Below are positions 1 to 12,615 of a stretch of DNA of 64,000 bases, piece after piece. The translations under genes and the position numbers were made by a program. A model generated the notes under the pieces. That model searched no databases and was not told where the DNA came from. It was given only the letters and a program-made list of their open reading frames with translations. How positions within the stretch are numbered: position 1 is the first letter of the stretch; each line of letters starts with the position of its first letter. Where the stretch lies: contig OX579640.1 of the NCBI GenBank assembly GCA_951230915.1, positions 19,054,981 to 19,118,980 of the forward strand. Reading direction: 5' to 3'. This DNA is from Antitrichia curtipendula (Eukaryota; Streptophyta; Bryopsida; Hypnales; Leucodontaceae).

Positions 1-385
1 ACAGAGAACCACAAGTTATTTGAGATTTTGAGAATCACTCAGTTATTTAAGATTTTCTGCTCATTTCTGTGCCAAAATCTTGCAATGATGGCTATTTGAA
101 AAACTGAGAACAATATGATTCTAAAAAACTGATAACCATATTGAGTATAGAGATCGCAGCGAACAATTTGCTGACTAAGATTTCAAATGATATCAGTACA
201 AATCTTATACCTAGCATTCAGGTTTAACAACATATGCTTAACACTAGAACTAACAGAACAAGGAGACTATATGAATCCAATTCTTTCTAACTTAATATTG
301 AGGACTTTGTCAATGTAATGAGAAGGTCATTTGTGATGCATAAGAAAGCTCATCTACTACCAGTTTGATGCAACAGAAATCTAAC
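1..385 (-). other. NUP93 intron 3, incomplete
   Basis: AT-rich sequence downstream (on the minus strand) of the exon-3 donor at 385-384. I see no further coding exon before the window edge and no repeat. Confidence 0.6.
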
Positions 386-915
386 CTTAAGTTCAAATGA
401 TTTCAAATCCCGTGTCAGCTGATCAGCACTGATACCTTCTCGCGCAAGTAATCTGCAACACAGACGGATCCTTCATTAAAAAGAATCCCATTGGAAAACC
501 TGTACCGCACTAATTTCGAAAGACTACCCTACCATGTGCACTTTTGCGGAGAATTATATTCTCAACGATATATACGAAAATTTCATGACCTAAAAGGAAG
601 AGATAGAATACCTTGTTGCAGCAATGGCCTCGTTCGGAGCTTCGTAACGGGAGGTGCGAGCTTTCAGCTGTCGAGACAGTGTCTCCAATTGCTCCAAGCT
701 TCTCTAGACCGTGCAACAAATAATAGCACCGTAAGCACAAAAAACTTTTTATCACACTGTTTTCAAACCTTCGATTCCAGTCTCTTAATTCACAGAATGT
801 ACTGTGTTACCTGGATAGGAGGCAGCGGAGCAGAAGGAGTGTAGGAATGCAGCAACTGCGAGGAATTGTGCAACAGATCCGCCCAGCTTCGCATATCCGT
901 ATCGCGTCCCGCCAT
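386..915 (-). CDS. NUP93: Nucleoporin NUP93, 5' part of gene (first three exons)
   Basis: NUP93 is a scaffold protein of the inner ring of the nuclear pore complex. Three minus-strand exons are visible: 915-811, 703-612 and 452-386. All have GT-AG borders and matching phases (0, 2, 0) and encode 88 residues. The start ATG at 915-913 opens a stretch reading MAGRDTDMRSWADLLHNSSQ. Exon 2 contains RSLEQLETLSRQLKART, and exon 3 contains LLAREGISADQLTRDLKSFE, which I recognise as the conserved N-terminal block of plant NUP93. The rest of the protein (over 700 residues in plants) must lie beyond base 1, because positions 1-385 look like intron and show no further exon. The gene is divergent from the histidinol dehydrogenase gene. 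Identification is from remembered family sequence and is strong for exon 3. Confidence 0.86.
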
Positions 916-1511
916 TGCGGCGTTCTTCACCAAAACACGATCCAAAACCCTTACCAAAAAATCCTCTCAACTCAATCAGCAAACTTCTCCAACTTCAAAA
1001 TCACCATCGCCGAACATCAACAAAGCCAAGTCATGCGCAGAACTATAATTGCCGCGCTCTGAATCCTAGACTAGCGATGCCGATTCAAAACAAGACCTAC
1101 GAAACTAAACTCGCTCTTCCGACACAAAAAAAAGAAAACTCACAAAACCCTAAGCAAGCAAATATCATGAGAACTGATTCATCGTCAACCTTGCCCTAAT
1201 CAGATTTATGACAGACAAGGGCGGGAGTTTCAACATTTCAACTTCTCATCGTCAAGACTCGAAAGTAAGAATTCTCAAATGTACGCATTTCCTAGATTTC
1301 AAGGTTTGCGAGACATGGATACGTGGATACCCGGGGTTTCAGAGACGCCGAACGCCGCTGACAGCCGCAGTTCAAAATCCCGATCAACACGCACCTGCCA
1401 CATTCACATTCAGCACAATTGTGGCTACTCAAGGTAACATCTAAGTTTGCAAATTTTGTTGAAGTGAGGTTTTGTGAAGAAATTTGAGTGAGGCTCCTGC
1501 TTTTAGCGGCT
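916..1511. promoter_or_regulatory. Bidirectional promoter region between NUP93 and histidinol dehydrogenase
   Basis: The two divergent start codons are 596 bp apart, so this interval must hold both 5' leaders and both core promoters. I see no clear TATA box. A telo-box-like AAAACCCTAA lies near 1145-1154, a motif common in promoters of plant housekeeping genes. The short open frames here are not supported as genes. Confidence 0.55.
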
Positions 1512-4500
1512 ATGGTGACCTGGACTTCTCCCTTCCTTGCGTCGCCTACAGTAGCCCTTTCGTTTGGTGGTCACCGGAGCTCAGCGGTTGGGAGTTTCAA
1601 GCAATGTGAGCTTGGAAACCTCTCCTTAGGGTTTAAGACCTCGGGATTGTGTGGCTCGAGCTTCTTCAGGGCTGCAGTGGAAAGAGTAGTAGTCGTTGGT
1701 AAGACTCTTGCTCTTCTTCTATTCCGATTCAGGGTTTGTCAATGTCAATTTCCAGGGAATTCTACTGAGCTTAGGGATTCATGTGGAGACTACATCTCTT
1801 TCTTTGAGAATTGAGGGTTAGGAGTTGCCGGCCGAATAGAAGAACTATCTCGAAGTTCTTTCGGACCATAGTATTCTGAATTCGATGTAACTTTTACCTT
1901 CTACGCATGTTTCTGAAACTCTTGAAGAGAATGGCATTTGTCTTTCAAAGGTTAGGATTGCAAGATTCTTCTTCTCTTTCACTACTCCAAGTGTTTCATG
2001 CACTCTCAAACCTCTGTAATCTTTCCACTTATGTTCCCAACCTCTTAACTATTGCATAGTGTGATGTGTGAGAATTGTGGAGTATATTCTAGAATATCAT
2101 TTTTGAGAAGTTTGAGTGTACGTGCAGAAGCCAAAGTATCTGGCATGGCAATGGCACAGGCTACTGCAGCGACTGAAGAGGTAGCGAAAACTGCAGGATT
2201 GAAAGTGCATAAACTGTCTGAGCTTGATGCTGACCAAGTTCAAGGCCTTCGAGCCCGCCCACGAGTCGACTTCACTTCAATCTTTGCAACGGTATGTATC
2301 CTATTCAAGTTTTTATGCTTTCTTGCATGATGTGCAAGTATAGTTCTAAATCCTCAGCATAAGGTTTTCAATGTAAATTATTCTGCTACAAGTAAATATT
2401 GCCAGGAATCATCATTTGTAGAATTACTTCCCGATGGCAGTAAATGAGAATTACTTCTACAAATGTGTGCTATCTGTAGACAGCTTTGGATGTAAAAAGA
2501 CGATCTTTAGAGTAGACATTGAGGTGTATTGATTCCCTATGGCATTGTCTTCATCAATGGCAATGACTCCGTTCTTGCTTCCCGTCCTCAGGTTGGCCCT
2601 ATTGTAGAAAACATTCGAACACGTGGAGATGCCGCTGTGAAAGAGTGAGTTTGGACTTGCTGCCCTCCATGTTTTAGATAGAAACAAGAATTGTGCTAGA
2701 GGCTTGTGGCACTTTAGATTGCAGAGGCCAAAGCAACAAGCTTCAGATAACAAGGAATCCTACTTCTTGATTGGAGGATAAATCGCTTTTCGTTTGTGTA
2801 ACCTCATTTTGCACAATGTTGACACTCCAAGTGACAAGAATGAGCATGAAGAGACGGCACTTACATGGCTCGTATGTGGCATACTAAGATTATTTTTGAT
2901 AGGAAGGTTCTAGGTACCTCTTTGAGATGCTTTGGACACTTGTTTGCCTCAGACGCATCATAAGGTGTCAAATGCAATGGTTTATTTTAAGCTTGTTATC
3001 TCCCCACTACCTGCATATGATTATGTTTCGAATTTTGAGCTTATTTACTTTGATTTGTTGCTTTGACCTGTGCAATCTAAAGTGGTCCTTAGGTTGTGTT
3101 GTTGATTTTGACATTATAAGACAATATGGTGGATATGTGCTGAGACTAGGTGTAAGGATCGATGTGCACTTGATGGGCTTAAGCGATAAAATTTGGGTTT
3201 TGTGGTTGCAGATATACAAGCCGGTTTGACCAAGTAGATCTTGATGATGCAGTCCTTAAAGTTGCAGATCTGGCTGACCCTGTGGTAAGCTGCGTTTCCT
3301 GTTCTGGAGTACTTTCTCACCAATCGATACCCTGAGACATTGTAAATTGATATTATGATTTTGGCGCTCTTCTTTAGCATATGGTTGTCTTTAACATTTT
3401 TGCGATTTGATAACTAGGAAATAGAGCATCAGCATGGGAGGCTTTTCTTGCTGAATCTGACTGGGTTCCTGTTCTTCTCTGACTTGTAAGCGAAATATGT
3501 GTGCAGCTTGATCCTGAAGTGAAAGCGGCCTTCGATGTAGCGTACGAAAACATCAAGTGCTTTCATGCTGCACAACAAAAGAACCAACACCTACAAGTAG
3601 AGACTATGCCGGTGGGTACTGTTAGAAGCCATTTCTTTTTGTGCTTCTGATTAGTGCATAATAATTTCTAGTATCTGAAAGTAGTGGACAGTGTGTGAGG
3701 TATTTGGGCTATCTTCGAAGTACAGGTGTTTTTTCCAAGTAATGGATTCGGTGAATAGGGCATGGGACTCAAGAGTTTCTTTTGTCTTCTGCTTGAAGGG
3801 CGTGAACTGCATGAGAGTACCTAGGGCCATCAACAATGTCGGTCTCTATGTTCCAGGGGGCACGGCAGTCCTTCCATCGACCACTCTCATGCTGGCTGTA
3901 GTAAGTTTTGCAAACTAAAAGTCCTGCTGCACTCTATGCAATTACAAAGCAGTTAACCACTCAGTGCCCTACCTAAACTGGAAAAGTTCACTTTGAAAGC
4001 TAGTAGCTGAGTATAGTGACTTCTGAAACACATTTCTATGTTCAAAATATAGAACATGATCTCTTCTTTCTATTGGTGTATTTACTTACCTTCCTGGGAG
4101 CTTCCTAAATGATCTAGTTCAAATCTGATACTCCAATTTGGGACATTTGAGCACTTCAGGGTTGGGGAGGAGAGCATCATGATTGTTTGCTTGGTTAAAT
4201 TTTATTTTGTTGGATTCCAGCCTGCACAGATTGCCGGGTGCAAGATCGTGGTTGTTGCAACGCCACCAAGGAAAGATGGTTCTGTTTGCCCTGTAAGTTT
4301 ATGATTCTCACTGCCTAGTCCACTGCACGCTCTTAGACCCTATGAAGATGGAGAGACATGCTCTTTTTCCAGTCGCCGCTTTTGCTTTGCAGCTCACAAA
4401 TACACAGTGGTCTAAGCGGTAGAGCATTTGCTGGCAGGAAGTATTGTACTGTTGCAAGAAGTCCGGTGTGACACACATTTTGAAGGCAGGTGGAGCTCAG

Positions 4501-7315
4501 GTTTGTAATTTACAGTTTTCAAACTATGATGCATCAACAGTTGATCAACCATTAATCGTTTTTATTTTCTGGTTGATCTGGTTGATTGCTAGCAGCCTAT
4601 TGAGATCAACTATCATTGGATGTGAAAAGGTTGGTAGGATTCTAAATGATCAAACTAAAAATTTTAAATCCAGGAATGAGGAGCATTCGCATGAACCCAA
4701 TGTACTTTATATGAGTGTCAAGACCGATGTTAGTAGCACAACATTTCAGAAGATCCCCTAAAAGATTCACGAAGTTATTAATGGTAAATTGCTGTTAACA
4801 CGAGATGAAAATGAAGACAATGTTAAACCAATGTGAAATTTTCACTGAATGTTATCTTAACGGTTTCTAGAATAATATCAATTTTATGCCCACGCTAACA
4901 TCACACTATCATGAATTTAACATGATTTGGTTCGCACAATATGATATTAAGTAGACCGGAGGATTGTATGAATCTAATGCTTATTAGTTTAACGTTAAAA
5001 TTTTGTGAATTTAAAATAAGGGGCGGGGGCGGGTTTTTTTGTGATGTATATCTAATTTTTCATTGATTTCTATGCAGGCTGTTTCAGCAATGGCTTGGGG
5101 CACCGAGACATGTCCAAAGGTACGCGGATATAAGTATGCAGCCCCAATCATTTTATCTAGGAATATGGTTCAAGTATCTCTTGTAATGTAGTACATTTCA
5201 TTGCATATTGACTATCTCACAACTGTTCACATGATTATTTTACATGTAGGATAGAAAGGGAAATAATCATGCCTTTGCTAGGATTGACAGCAGTCGTTCG
5301 CTCACAAGATCAAGTGTCAAAATGCATGAACAGGTGGATAAAGTTTTTGGACCTGGAAATCAGTATGTCACGGCTGCAAAGATGTTGCTGCAGGTAGTAC
5401 CATGTACTCTTTAGGAATCTTGTAGTGTTTTTCCAGAGTTGGCATTGTCTTGATTCTGAATTCTGAAAATTTAAAGATCAACTTTGGTTAAAGAGATTTT
5501 GACGTATGCCTGCCAATCTATGAACACCAGAATAGCGAAGCAATGGTAGCTATCGACATGCCCGCTGGTCCCTCGGAAGTTCTAGTGATTGCCGACAAAC
5601 TCGCCTCTCCTGTTCATGTTGCTGCAGATCTGCTCTCTCAGGTAGCTACTTTCTGACCATACCTCTTTAATGTCATAGCTTAGACACTCTACATGCACAG
5701 GATTATCAATGGGCTTTTGCAACATCGTGACTGTCAGTACTGTTGCATGTAAACCTGGCATTAACTCCTAGTGTTCAAGCTAAGAATAGAGAATCCATTT
5801 GGGAAACTAATGATGGTGCTCTTTTACTCTGAATTTTTGGCCCTTTTGTTCAATATTTCACTTGTTTCCTTCTATGCTGTGCAGGCGGAACACGGACCAG
5901 ATAGTCAGGTGGTCCTTGTGGCAGTAGGGGATGAGGTAGACATCACCGCAATAGAGCACCAGGTGGAGAGACAATGTAGGGAGCTACCCAGGGACACCAT
6001 CGCGACGAAAGCTCTTTCTCACAGCTACATTGTAGTTGTGAAAGACATGGCAGAGGTGATCGTCTTTTCTTTGGGTCATTTCATATTGGTACTGTAGTGT
6101 TTGGTGAACATATCTAATTATACAAGGTGCTGTTCTTACCTTCTCTAATGTCGCATCCTCTCCCCAAACCCTCAGGGGAATGGACAAACTTAGTTCAGAG
6201 GTCACTTTACCACCACTCTGTTATGTCACAAGGAGTTGCACACAAATGTCGTAATGAGTGCGACAATTATGAATAGGGTTCTGTTTTTGACTCATGTGAC
6301 CCCATGTACTTCTTTAATGTGACGTTTACTGTGCACCATTTCTTATTAATGTCACACTTTTTTAATGTAACAGAAATCCATAGCTTAGGCTGGACATTAA
6401 AGAGGTCTAGGTTTACCTATATCTTAAGTATCGTGTGGCTCTAAACTCTATGTTGTGCACAGGAAATTACTTTTTGCATTTGGGGCTTGATCTTGTTCTG
6501 TGTACTGCACTGTTTAAGTATTGATATTGAATCTGGATGTGCTGCAGGCATGTGAATTTTCAAACATGTATGCTCCAGAACATTTGATTGTCAACGTAGA
6601 GGATGCCGAGCAATGGTTAGACGCTCTCGACAACGCAGGTATGTTTGTCCATTTTTAAGACTTTGAAAGTATGGCCCAACCAACAATATCGAAATTGAAC
6701 CAAGTTTAACTAGGGGTGAAATAACAAGCTCAAAACAAGTCACTGCTCTTATGACACCGTATGTTGCTTCTGAAGTAAGAAGTGTCCCATTCACCTTAAA
6801 GATGTCGCTTGAAACTTTACTATCTCAAATATTTTAAGAATGCCAAATAGGAACCATGTAATCCCCACCTCTTTATGGTCATTCTTGTTGCTTTGGACTA
6901 GTGTAGAATTCACATTGAACAGAACAAGGTAATATGAAAATGAAAATTTGATTTCTGCACCAATCAAGGCGTAGGATTTCTAGTCGTCTCAAGCTTTTTT
7001 GGTTCAACCTAAAGTGACCGTGAGTTCACAACTTTATTTTCCGTTGTGACAGGATCTGTGTTTCTGGGAAGGTGGACACCAGAGAGTGTGGGGGACTATG
7101 CCAGTGGGACCAACCATGTGTTGCCTACATATGGGTACTCTCGAATGTACGGGGGGGTGTCGCTTGATTCGTTCGTCAAATACATGACCGTGCAGTCATT
7201 AACTGCAGAAGGCCTGAAAAAGCTCGGGCCTTCGGTTGCCAAAATGGCAGAAGTCGAGGGTCTCGATGCGCACAAGAGGGCAGTGACACTACGGCTCCTT
7301 GATATTAGTCAATGA
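1512..7315 (+). CDS. HDH: Histidinol dehydrogenase, chloroplast precursor
   Basis: The enzyme catalyses the last two steps of histidine synthesis (L-histidinol to L-histidine, NAD+ and zinc dependent) in plastids. There are fourteen exons: 1512-1698, 2128-2291, 2592-2644, 3212-3284, 3507-3611, 3799-3900, 4221-4292, 4438-4500, 5078-5119, 5334-5393, 5531-5641, 5885-6055, 6548-6638 and 7053-7315. They join in phase to 518 residues. Exon 1 encodes a Ser-rich, basic transit peptide. It is chosen as the start because its phase-1 donor fits exon 2 exactly, and the mature similarity begins near [14 protein letters not shown]. Expected active-site residues are present: zinc ligands Gln344, His347 ([10 protein letters not shown]), Asp446 ([10 protein letters not shown]) and His505 (GLDAHKRAV), and the Glu412-His413 base pair (YAPEHL). 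No break is seen. The gene is called HISN8 or HDH in Arabidopsis. Confidence 0.97.
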
Positions 7316-7439
7316 TGCATTCCCTGACGAACTATCTGTTCACTTGTTTGGTTGGATGATCAAGTTATTGGAGTAACAAAGAGATTTTGTTTTGTCAATA
7401 GACTTCCTGCATTGTGCATTCTCTTTTGCAAATGCAGCT
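7316..7439. other. Convergent 3' intergenic spacer
   Basis: Only 124 bp separate the stop codons of histidinol dehydrogenase (+) and the Dabb gene (-). The two 3' UTRs almost certainly overlap, and the space must serve both polyadenylation regions. Confidence 0.7.
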
Positions 7440-9532
7440 TTAAATGTGTTCTCTAGCGTGAAAATCTGCAAGGAGTAACGATCCTGCAATGGGCTTGAGT
7501 TTGGTGTCTTGCCAGGCTATGTGCTCGGAACTGGCGTAAACTTCTTCCTCTTCTTCTGTGCTGGGAAAACGCTCCATGATAGCATAATCGAATCCCTTCT
7601 GTGATGGGGAAAAGCCTGGCCTACCGTAGGGCACCTGCATAGATCACATCCATTGAACATAGGAAGATTTTTATGCCTGCATGTATAGCAGGAAGGATCT
7701 CGAAGGTATCTCGGAGGAGCAATTACTGGTATGTGTCAACTAACAGATTATATACGTTCTATTGCTAAGAGTTTCAAGCAGGCTCTTTTCACATTTTTGT
7801 AGTACTCTCAACGCTCTCTAATGACACGCTTTGTGATTGCACATTCTCTGTAGGTTATGAGGATTTGTCAAATTGTGCACATTTAGAAGCCTATTTGTCC
7901 CCAAGGCAATTTCCTTAGAGATGCGTGTGCATTGTTCATCTTAGTAGTGTAAATAGAAAAGTTGAGTAATCTATAGTACTTGGAGGGTGGAAGTTGTATC
8001 GACTCTTCTAAGAACTTCATGTCCTCTGCTGAAGCCCTTTCCTTGATTTTTGAGAGTGTCATGCGCTTGGCTTCAATGTTTTCAATGTATGGACCACAGG
8101 GGATGCATTCCCAATCTACGGCCAGCCTATCTTTAGTCATTGGTTGCAACTTCATTCGAATATTGATATTGTCAGCATGTGCATAATAAGCTTCTAAAGC
8201 TGCTTTGTCTCGGTAACGGCCATGCAAAACATGGGTATAATCACCTCCTTGAATCTGCAAATTATACATAGATGAGACTCTTAGGGAAAATAAATAACCT
8301 TGAAAGGATGGGCCTATGCCCACTTTTTCCAAACTTTGAAGTTCCTCTTTTGTACAATCCCATTTTTAAACCATATATGATTGATTGAATTAGTTTTTTT
8401 TTAAATCCATACATGCAATTACATGTCTTCTATAAGTCTTAAGAAATTCAGATTTTTTTGGTAAGAATTTGAAATTAATGTGAATTTTTGATTAAAAAGT
8501 TGTTGTTTTAAATCATGTGAAATATTAGATATATTAAAAAAAACTCAAGATTTCTCCCCAGATGTATATAGTGGCTTAGAACGTCATGTAACAAAAATCA
8601 ATGTCATTCTATGGCTAAGTTAAAATTGCAATAAAACATGGAAGTTTTGGAAGTTTTCAAATTTTCAGATTGAAGTAGAAACTAGAGTTGATAAGCTTCA
8701 TTTCAATGGTTGGGTTTAAACTCTAAAAAGATCATTTTTATGACATAACATCAAGAACAAGGGTCTAAAAGATGTCAAAATACACTACATAGTGATCCAT
8801 GGATTTCAAATGCCCCAAAATTATCAATTTCTTCAATGAATAGGTGCATTCTTCAAACACTTTTGAATATCACATTGACTAAAGACATCACAATGGCTCC
8901 TCAATTTTTGCAATTGCTCATGTTCAGATGGTTTATCTCTACTTTAAAAGACAAAGATGACAAATCTATTAGCATTCAAGGAAACCCACATACTATATTG
9001 CTCTTTTGCAATTTAAATATTGAATGAGCTTGAGAATTTGTTGAAGACCAAGGTGGTTTGCTTGATAGACTTGGGTGAGCATCCAAGTCACATCAAAGTA
9101 ACTATAGTTCAACAATTAAGATAGCAAACTCTCTACCCTTGGAGAACAGGTTTGCAAAGTAATTTACATTTGAAATTGAGATTTCATGATCTCTCTATAC
9201 ACCCTAAACTTGAATTGTATTTGTAGTGACACATATGCCAATCATAAAGAAATTACAATCCAATCTTCTCTTCCAACACGGTTTCAAATTTTCAATTAAA
9301 ATAATATTCACAAGATAAAAGAAGACAATTATTGAAACAAACTTCTCAAACCTTAATTATAACTTGATTGTCAAAGTACCAAGGACAAGAATTGTACTGA
9401 GAGTGTTGCTCCAATCGTAAGTTCCATCACTCCATCCAGCTTCTTCAACTCATGCATTGCATCCAACAATGCACTTTTATGCTCTAGATCCGCGTTTGGT
9501 TTGATCTTCAACAACACAACATGCTCCACCAT
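7440..9532 (-). CDS. Stress-responsive A/B-barrel (Dabb) domain protein, tandem domains
   Basis: Small dimeric alpha/beta-barrel protein of the Dabb family, whose biochemical role in plants is mostly unknown. Exon 1 (9532-9398) starts MVEHVVLLKIKPNADL, the typical first strand and helix. It joins at phase 0 to exon 2 (from 8254), which completes the first Dabb domain (YTHVLHGRYRDKAALEAYYAH). Exon 2 then starts a second one (AKRMTLSKIKERASAEDMKF). The second half of that domain is in the last exon (to 7440), with FSPSQKGFDYAIMERF and SEHIAWQDTKLKPI. The exon 2/3 junction is unresolved. The natural acceptor (CTATGCAG before 7634) is phase 0, but nearby donors in exon 2 (for example AAGTACT near 7980) are phase 2. 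Unspliced, exon 2 would end at 7883. A lost base, a missed micro-exon or a damaged second domain are all possible. The ATG at 9532 is used because a stop lies just upstream in frame. Confidence 0.83.
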
Positions 9533-9604
9533 AGGCCCTTTTTGACATGGTGCCGTTGCCAAAAATGCTTCATGCAACGCTCATCAACTACTTGAAGCCT
9601 TCTC

Positions 9605-9827
9605 AAAAACTTCTACCGCTATGGATTCCCTTGATCCTCACAAAGCCACCTTTGCTATAGTTGACAGCCTCCTCAGTCGTATACAATCCATTGTGAAAGT
9701 CTCTACCAATGAAAGCCTCGATGGTCGCGAATGATCCATTGTAGAATTTTCCACTTGCAACGGTTGCGGTGGTTTTGCGTCCTCTATAAAATCCTCCACT
9801 CTCAAAATCCCTTTTCTCTATTGGCAA
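9605..9827 (-). repeat. Degenerate 45-48 bp direct repeats in the Dabb 5' leader
   Basis: On the minus strand, four to five imperfect copies of a unit like AGTGGAAAATTCTACAATGG follow each other. They remain open for about 75 codons, each copy reading roughly SGxFYxGxxxTxxxA. The frame has no ATG start and stops 71 bp before the Dabb ATG in another frame, so I treat it as leader sequence, not a proven coding exon. Confidence 0.45.
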
Positions 9828-9917
9828 TGATCGCAGCTCTATTGTGTAAAAAATTGAAGGTCTGAAGAGATTGCAAGTATTATTTATCCTTCACTCCATG
9901 ACTCTCTAGGTGATGCT

Positions 9918-9925
9918 CTTTTATA
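9918..9925 (-). promoter_or_regulatory. TATA box of the Dabb gene
   Basis: TATAAAAG on the minus strand, about 390 bp upstream of the Dabb start codon. Transcription would begin near 9890 and give an unusually long leader of about 350 nt. Assignment by position and motif only. Confidence 0.5.
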
Positions 9926-11055
9926 CTTACATCCCATTGCTATAGCATGTTATTTCTCACTAACCCTTTTTTTTTACTTTTTGAGAAAGTGCCAACGTGG
10001 CGATCACTTAAAATTTGGTGAAGTATTGCATTTCTACATTAATCCATCTTTTAGACAAAAAAACAATTTACAATCATATTCATGCATTTTTTCATCTAAA
10101 TTTGGCAACTTCATCCACATTTTTAATAGAAATGAAAAATTTCTAGCGAAAATAGATTACTTTTATCTGGCAAAAAATAGTCATTTATTTTGAAATGGTG
10201 CAATTTGGCCCCGTGGTGCAAAAATAAAAAAGGGGTTGCTTCTCATCCTTCTGAACAACAACAGCAACAACAATGCAACTAACAACCCTAAACTCCATGA
10301 TAATTCCAACCATTGGAATGCAAATCAAATTGAAGCAGAGGAAGTAATAATATTCTTCTATGAATACGAGAATTCCTCAATACACACAATTTTTTGTTCC
10401 AGTTACCAAAACCTAATTCTTGCAAACATATGTACTTATGTTAAAAGAATGAAAATTATTTCAATGATATCAATGATATTTTTAATTTAGTATGCATAAT
10501 GCATCATGACAAGGTAATAGTTCATTAGTGCAAAGTTTTGTCATTTAGGCAATACAACTCTTTGTTCATAGATTTTTCAATGTAATTATGTACCTTTGAT
10601 AGATCCAATTTGTAAAAACTTTCTCCTATTAAAAGTTCAATTTTCATTTTGCAATAGGAAGCTTCAAAGGTCTCAAAGCATTGTAGGATAGTAGAGCGTG
10701 GAAGAAGAAGCCCCATTTTTCAATAGTAACTACATTTGGTAGACTAGTATAGATAGCTCATGATATATTGGAGTAATTGTGATTTGTTTAGGGCCTTATT
10801 CATTTTTAAATCTTGATGCCATTATATTTTGTATTACAATTATGTTGTCACATTAAGGTACTACTAATTCATTGATAGAATATATAACATTACTTTGTAA
10901 TGACCAAAGAGTGTCTTTAGAAGTAATTAACCTTAAAAAATCAAAGGTATATAAATATGTGACAGCATATGAAGCACTAACTTGAAATTGTGCCAAACAT
11001 TGACACATATTAGGAAATTTGATTCTTGTATTTCTAAGTTTTCTCATGTATAGGA
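9926..11055. other. AT-rich intergenic DNA, no gene seen
   Basis: Short random open frames only. Contains a few CAA/AAC microsatellite-like tracts near 10256-10275. No conserved protein, RNA or intact element recognised. Confidence 0.6.
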
Positions 11056-11987
11056 TTAACCCCTAAAATTTCTTTGTGTTTAGAGGCCCAAAAGTACTTC
11101 AAAATATTAGTCTCCAAAACAAGGCTAAAATCTTCAACTACATTTATTTTTTTAGCAAATCCAACCATATGATTTTTTAGTTAACTTATTAGAGTACACT
11201 CTCCTAAAATTTCAAAATAAAAAACCTTACCAATTGCAAGATTATGATGCTTGGGTTTCAAAAAGAAGTATTTTCAACTCTTTCCAAATGGTTAGATTTC
11301 ATCTTTCAAACATTTTACCTAAAAATGTGTATATCCTACAACTTGCAACTCTACACAAGATGCTGAAGAAATAAGTAGGGAACACATATAAAAAATTTCA
11401 TTTCTTTTTTCATATTCATGCTTGAAAAAATAGTAAGTAGAAAGAAGTAGAGAATGATTAAAATACTAAATTGTTAAGAATTTAGTTCTGGAATTGAAAA
11501 ATGTCAATCCTAATGGTTGTAAAATTGTAATAAACAATCTACATCCTATGATTTTATTTTTTTCCAAAAATATTAAAAATTGAGTTAAATAAAAGATTTC
11601 AAGTTTCTTTCAGAGCAAAGATTCCATAAATGCCCGCAACCTAATCCTCCTCATAAGTTTCATCTCATTAATAAATAAAAAATGAATAATTCAAAGCTTT
11701 CCACATATATATAAATCTACAAAAACAATTTCAAATTTTTGTTTCTAAAAAAAGTGATTTTTTTAATCTACCCGCACTGCCTAGATTGAGAAAGAAACTA
11801 CGTACTGTACAATAGCTTTCTAAGGTCCATGTAGTCAAAAATTATGAAAATTATTGGGCCTTAAAGCTATTCCTTGACCATATGTTGTGTGAAAGTTTCA
11901 AAGAAAAAAATAAAAATTCCATTCATAGTAAGCTGCATAAAATCTCTATGTTGCCAAAAAAACTTAATTTGGTCTTTTAGGGATTAA
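11056..11987. mobile_element. TTAA-flanked non-coding element, copy 1
   Basis: Starts TTAACCCCTAAAATTTC and ends GGTCTTTTAGGGATTAA, giving inverted ends next to TTAA on both sides. Length 932 bp, no coding capacity. From about 11425 to the right end it is clearly homologous to the copy at 40920-41875, in the same orientation. Confidence 0.6.
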
Positions 11988-12415
11988 TAATATTTTAGTG
12001 ATAAAATATTTTTACATTCATAAATAAATCAAGTTAAAAAAATAATCATATTGTTAAAATTCCTCTATACGTAGATTAAACTAATACTCTTGCTTTATAT
12101 TATATTATTATATTTATATCTAACAATTAGGGGGCAACAAATATTTCTAAAAATAGATACTAAAATTGTTGGCATATCATTTTTTCAAAAAACAAATTAT
12201 ATGGAAAAAATTAAATCAGTCTATTTTAAAACATGTGCCTAAATACAATTGTCAACTTTATTATTTGGTAAGGAATGCCAACCCAACCAACTGGATATTG
12301 TGTAAGCTATAAAATTTTCTAATAATTGAATGCTATTTTTTGCATTGGTTAAGGAAATATCTTTAAAGTTAAATATTATCCTTTACGTGTGTAAAAAATA
12401 CCCTCATTGTTTAGA

Positions 12416-12615
12416 NNNNNNNNNNNNNNNNNNNNNNNNNNNNNNNNNNNNNNNNNNNNNNNNNNNNNNNNNNNNNNNNNNNNNNNNNNNNNNNNNNNNN
12501 NNNNNNNNNNNNNNNNNNNNNNNNNNNNNNNNNNNNNNNNNNNNNNNNNNNNNNNNNNNNNNNNNNNNNNNNNNNNNNNNNNNNNNNNNNNNNNNNNNNN
12601 NNNNNNNNNNNNNNN
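12416..12615. other. Assembly gap (200 N)
   Basis: Run of exactly 200 unknown bases. The apparent open frames across it are artefacts. Confidence 0.99.
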
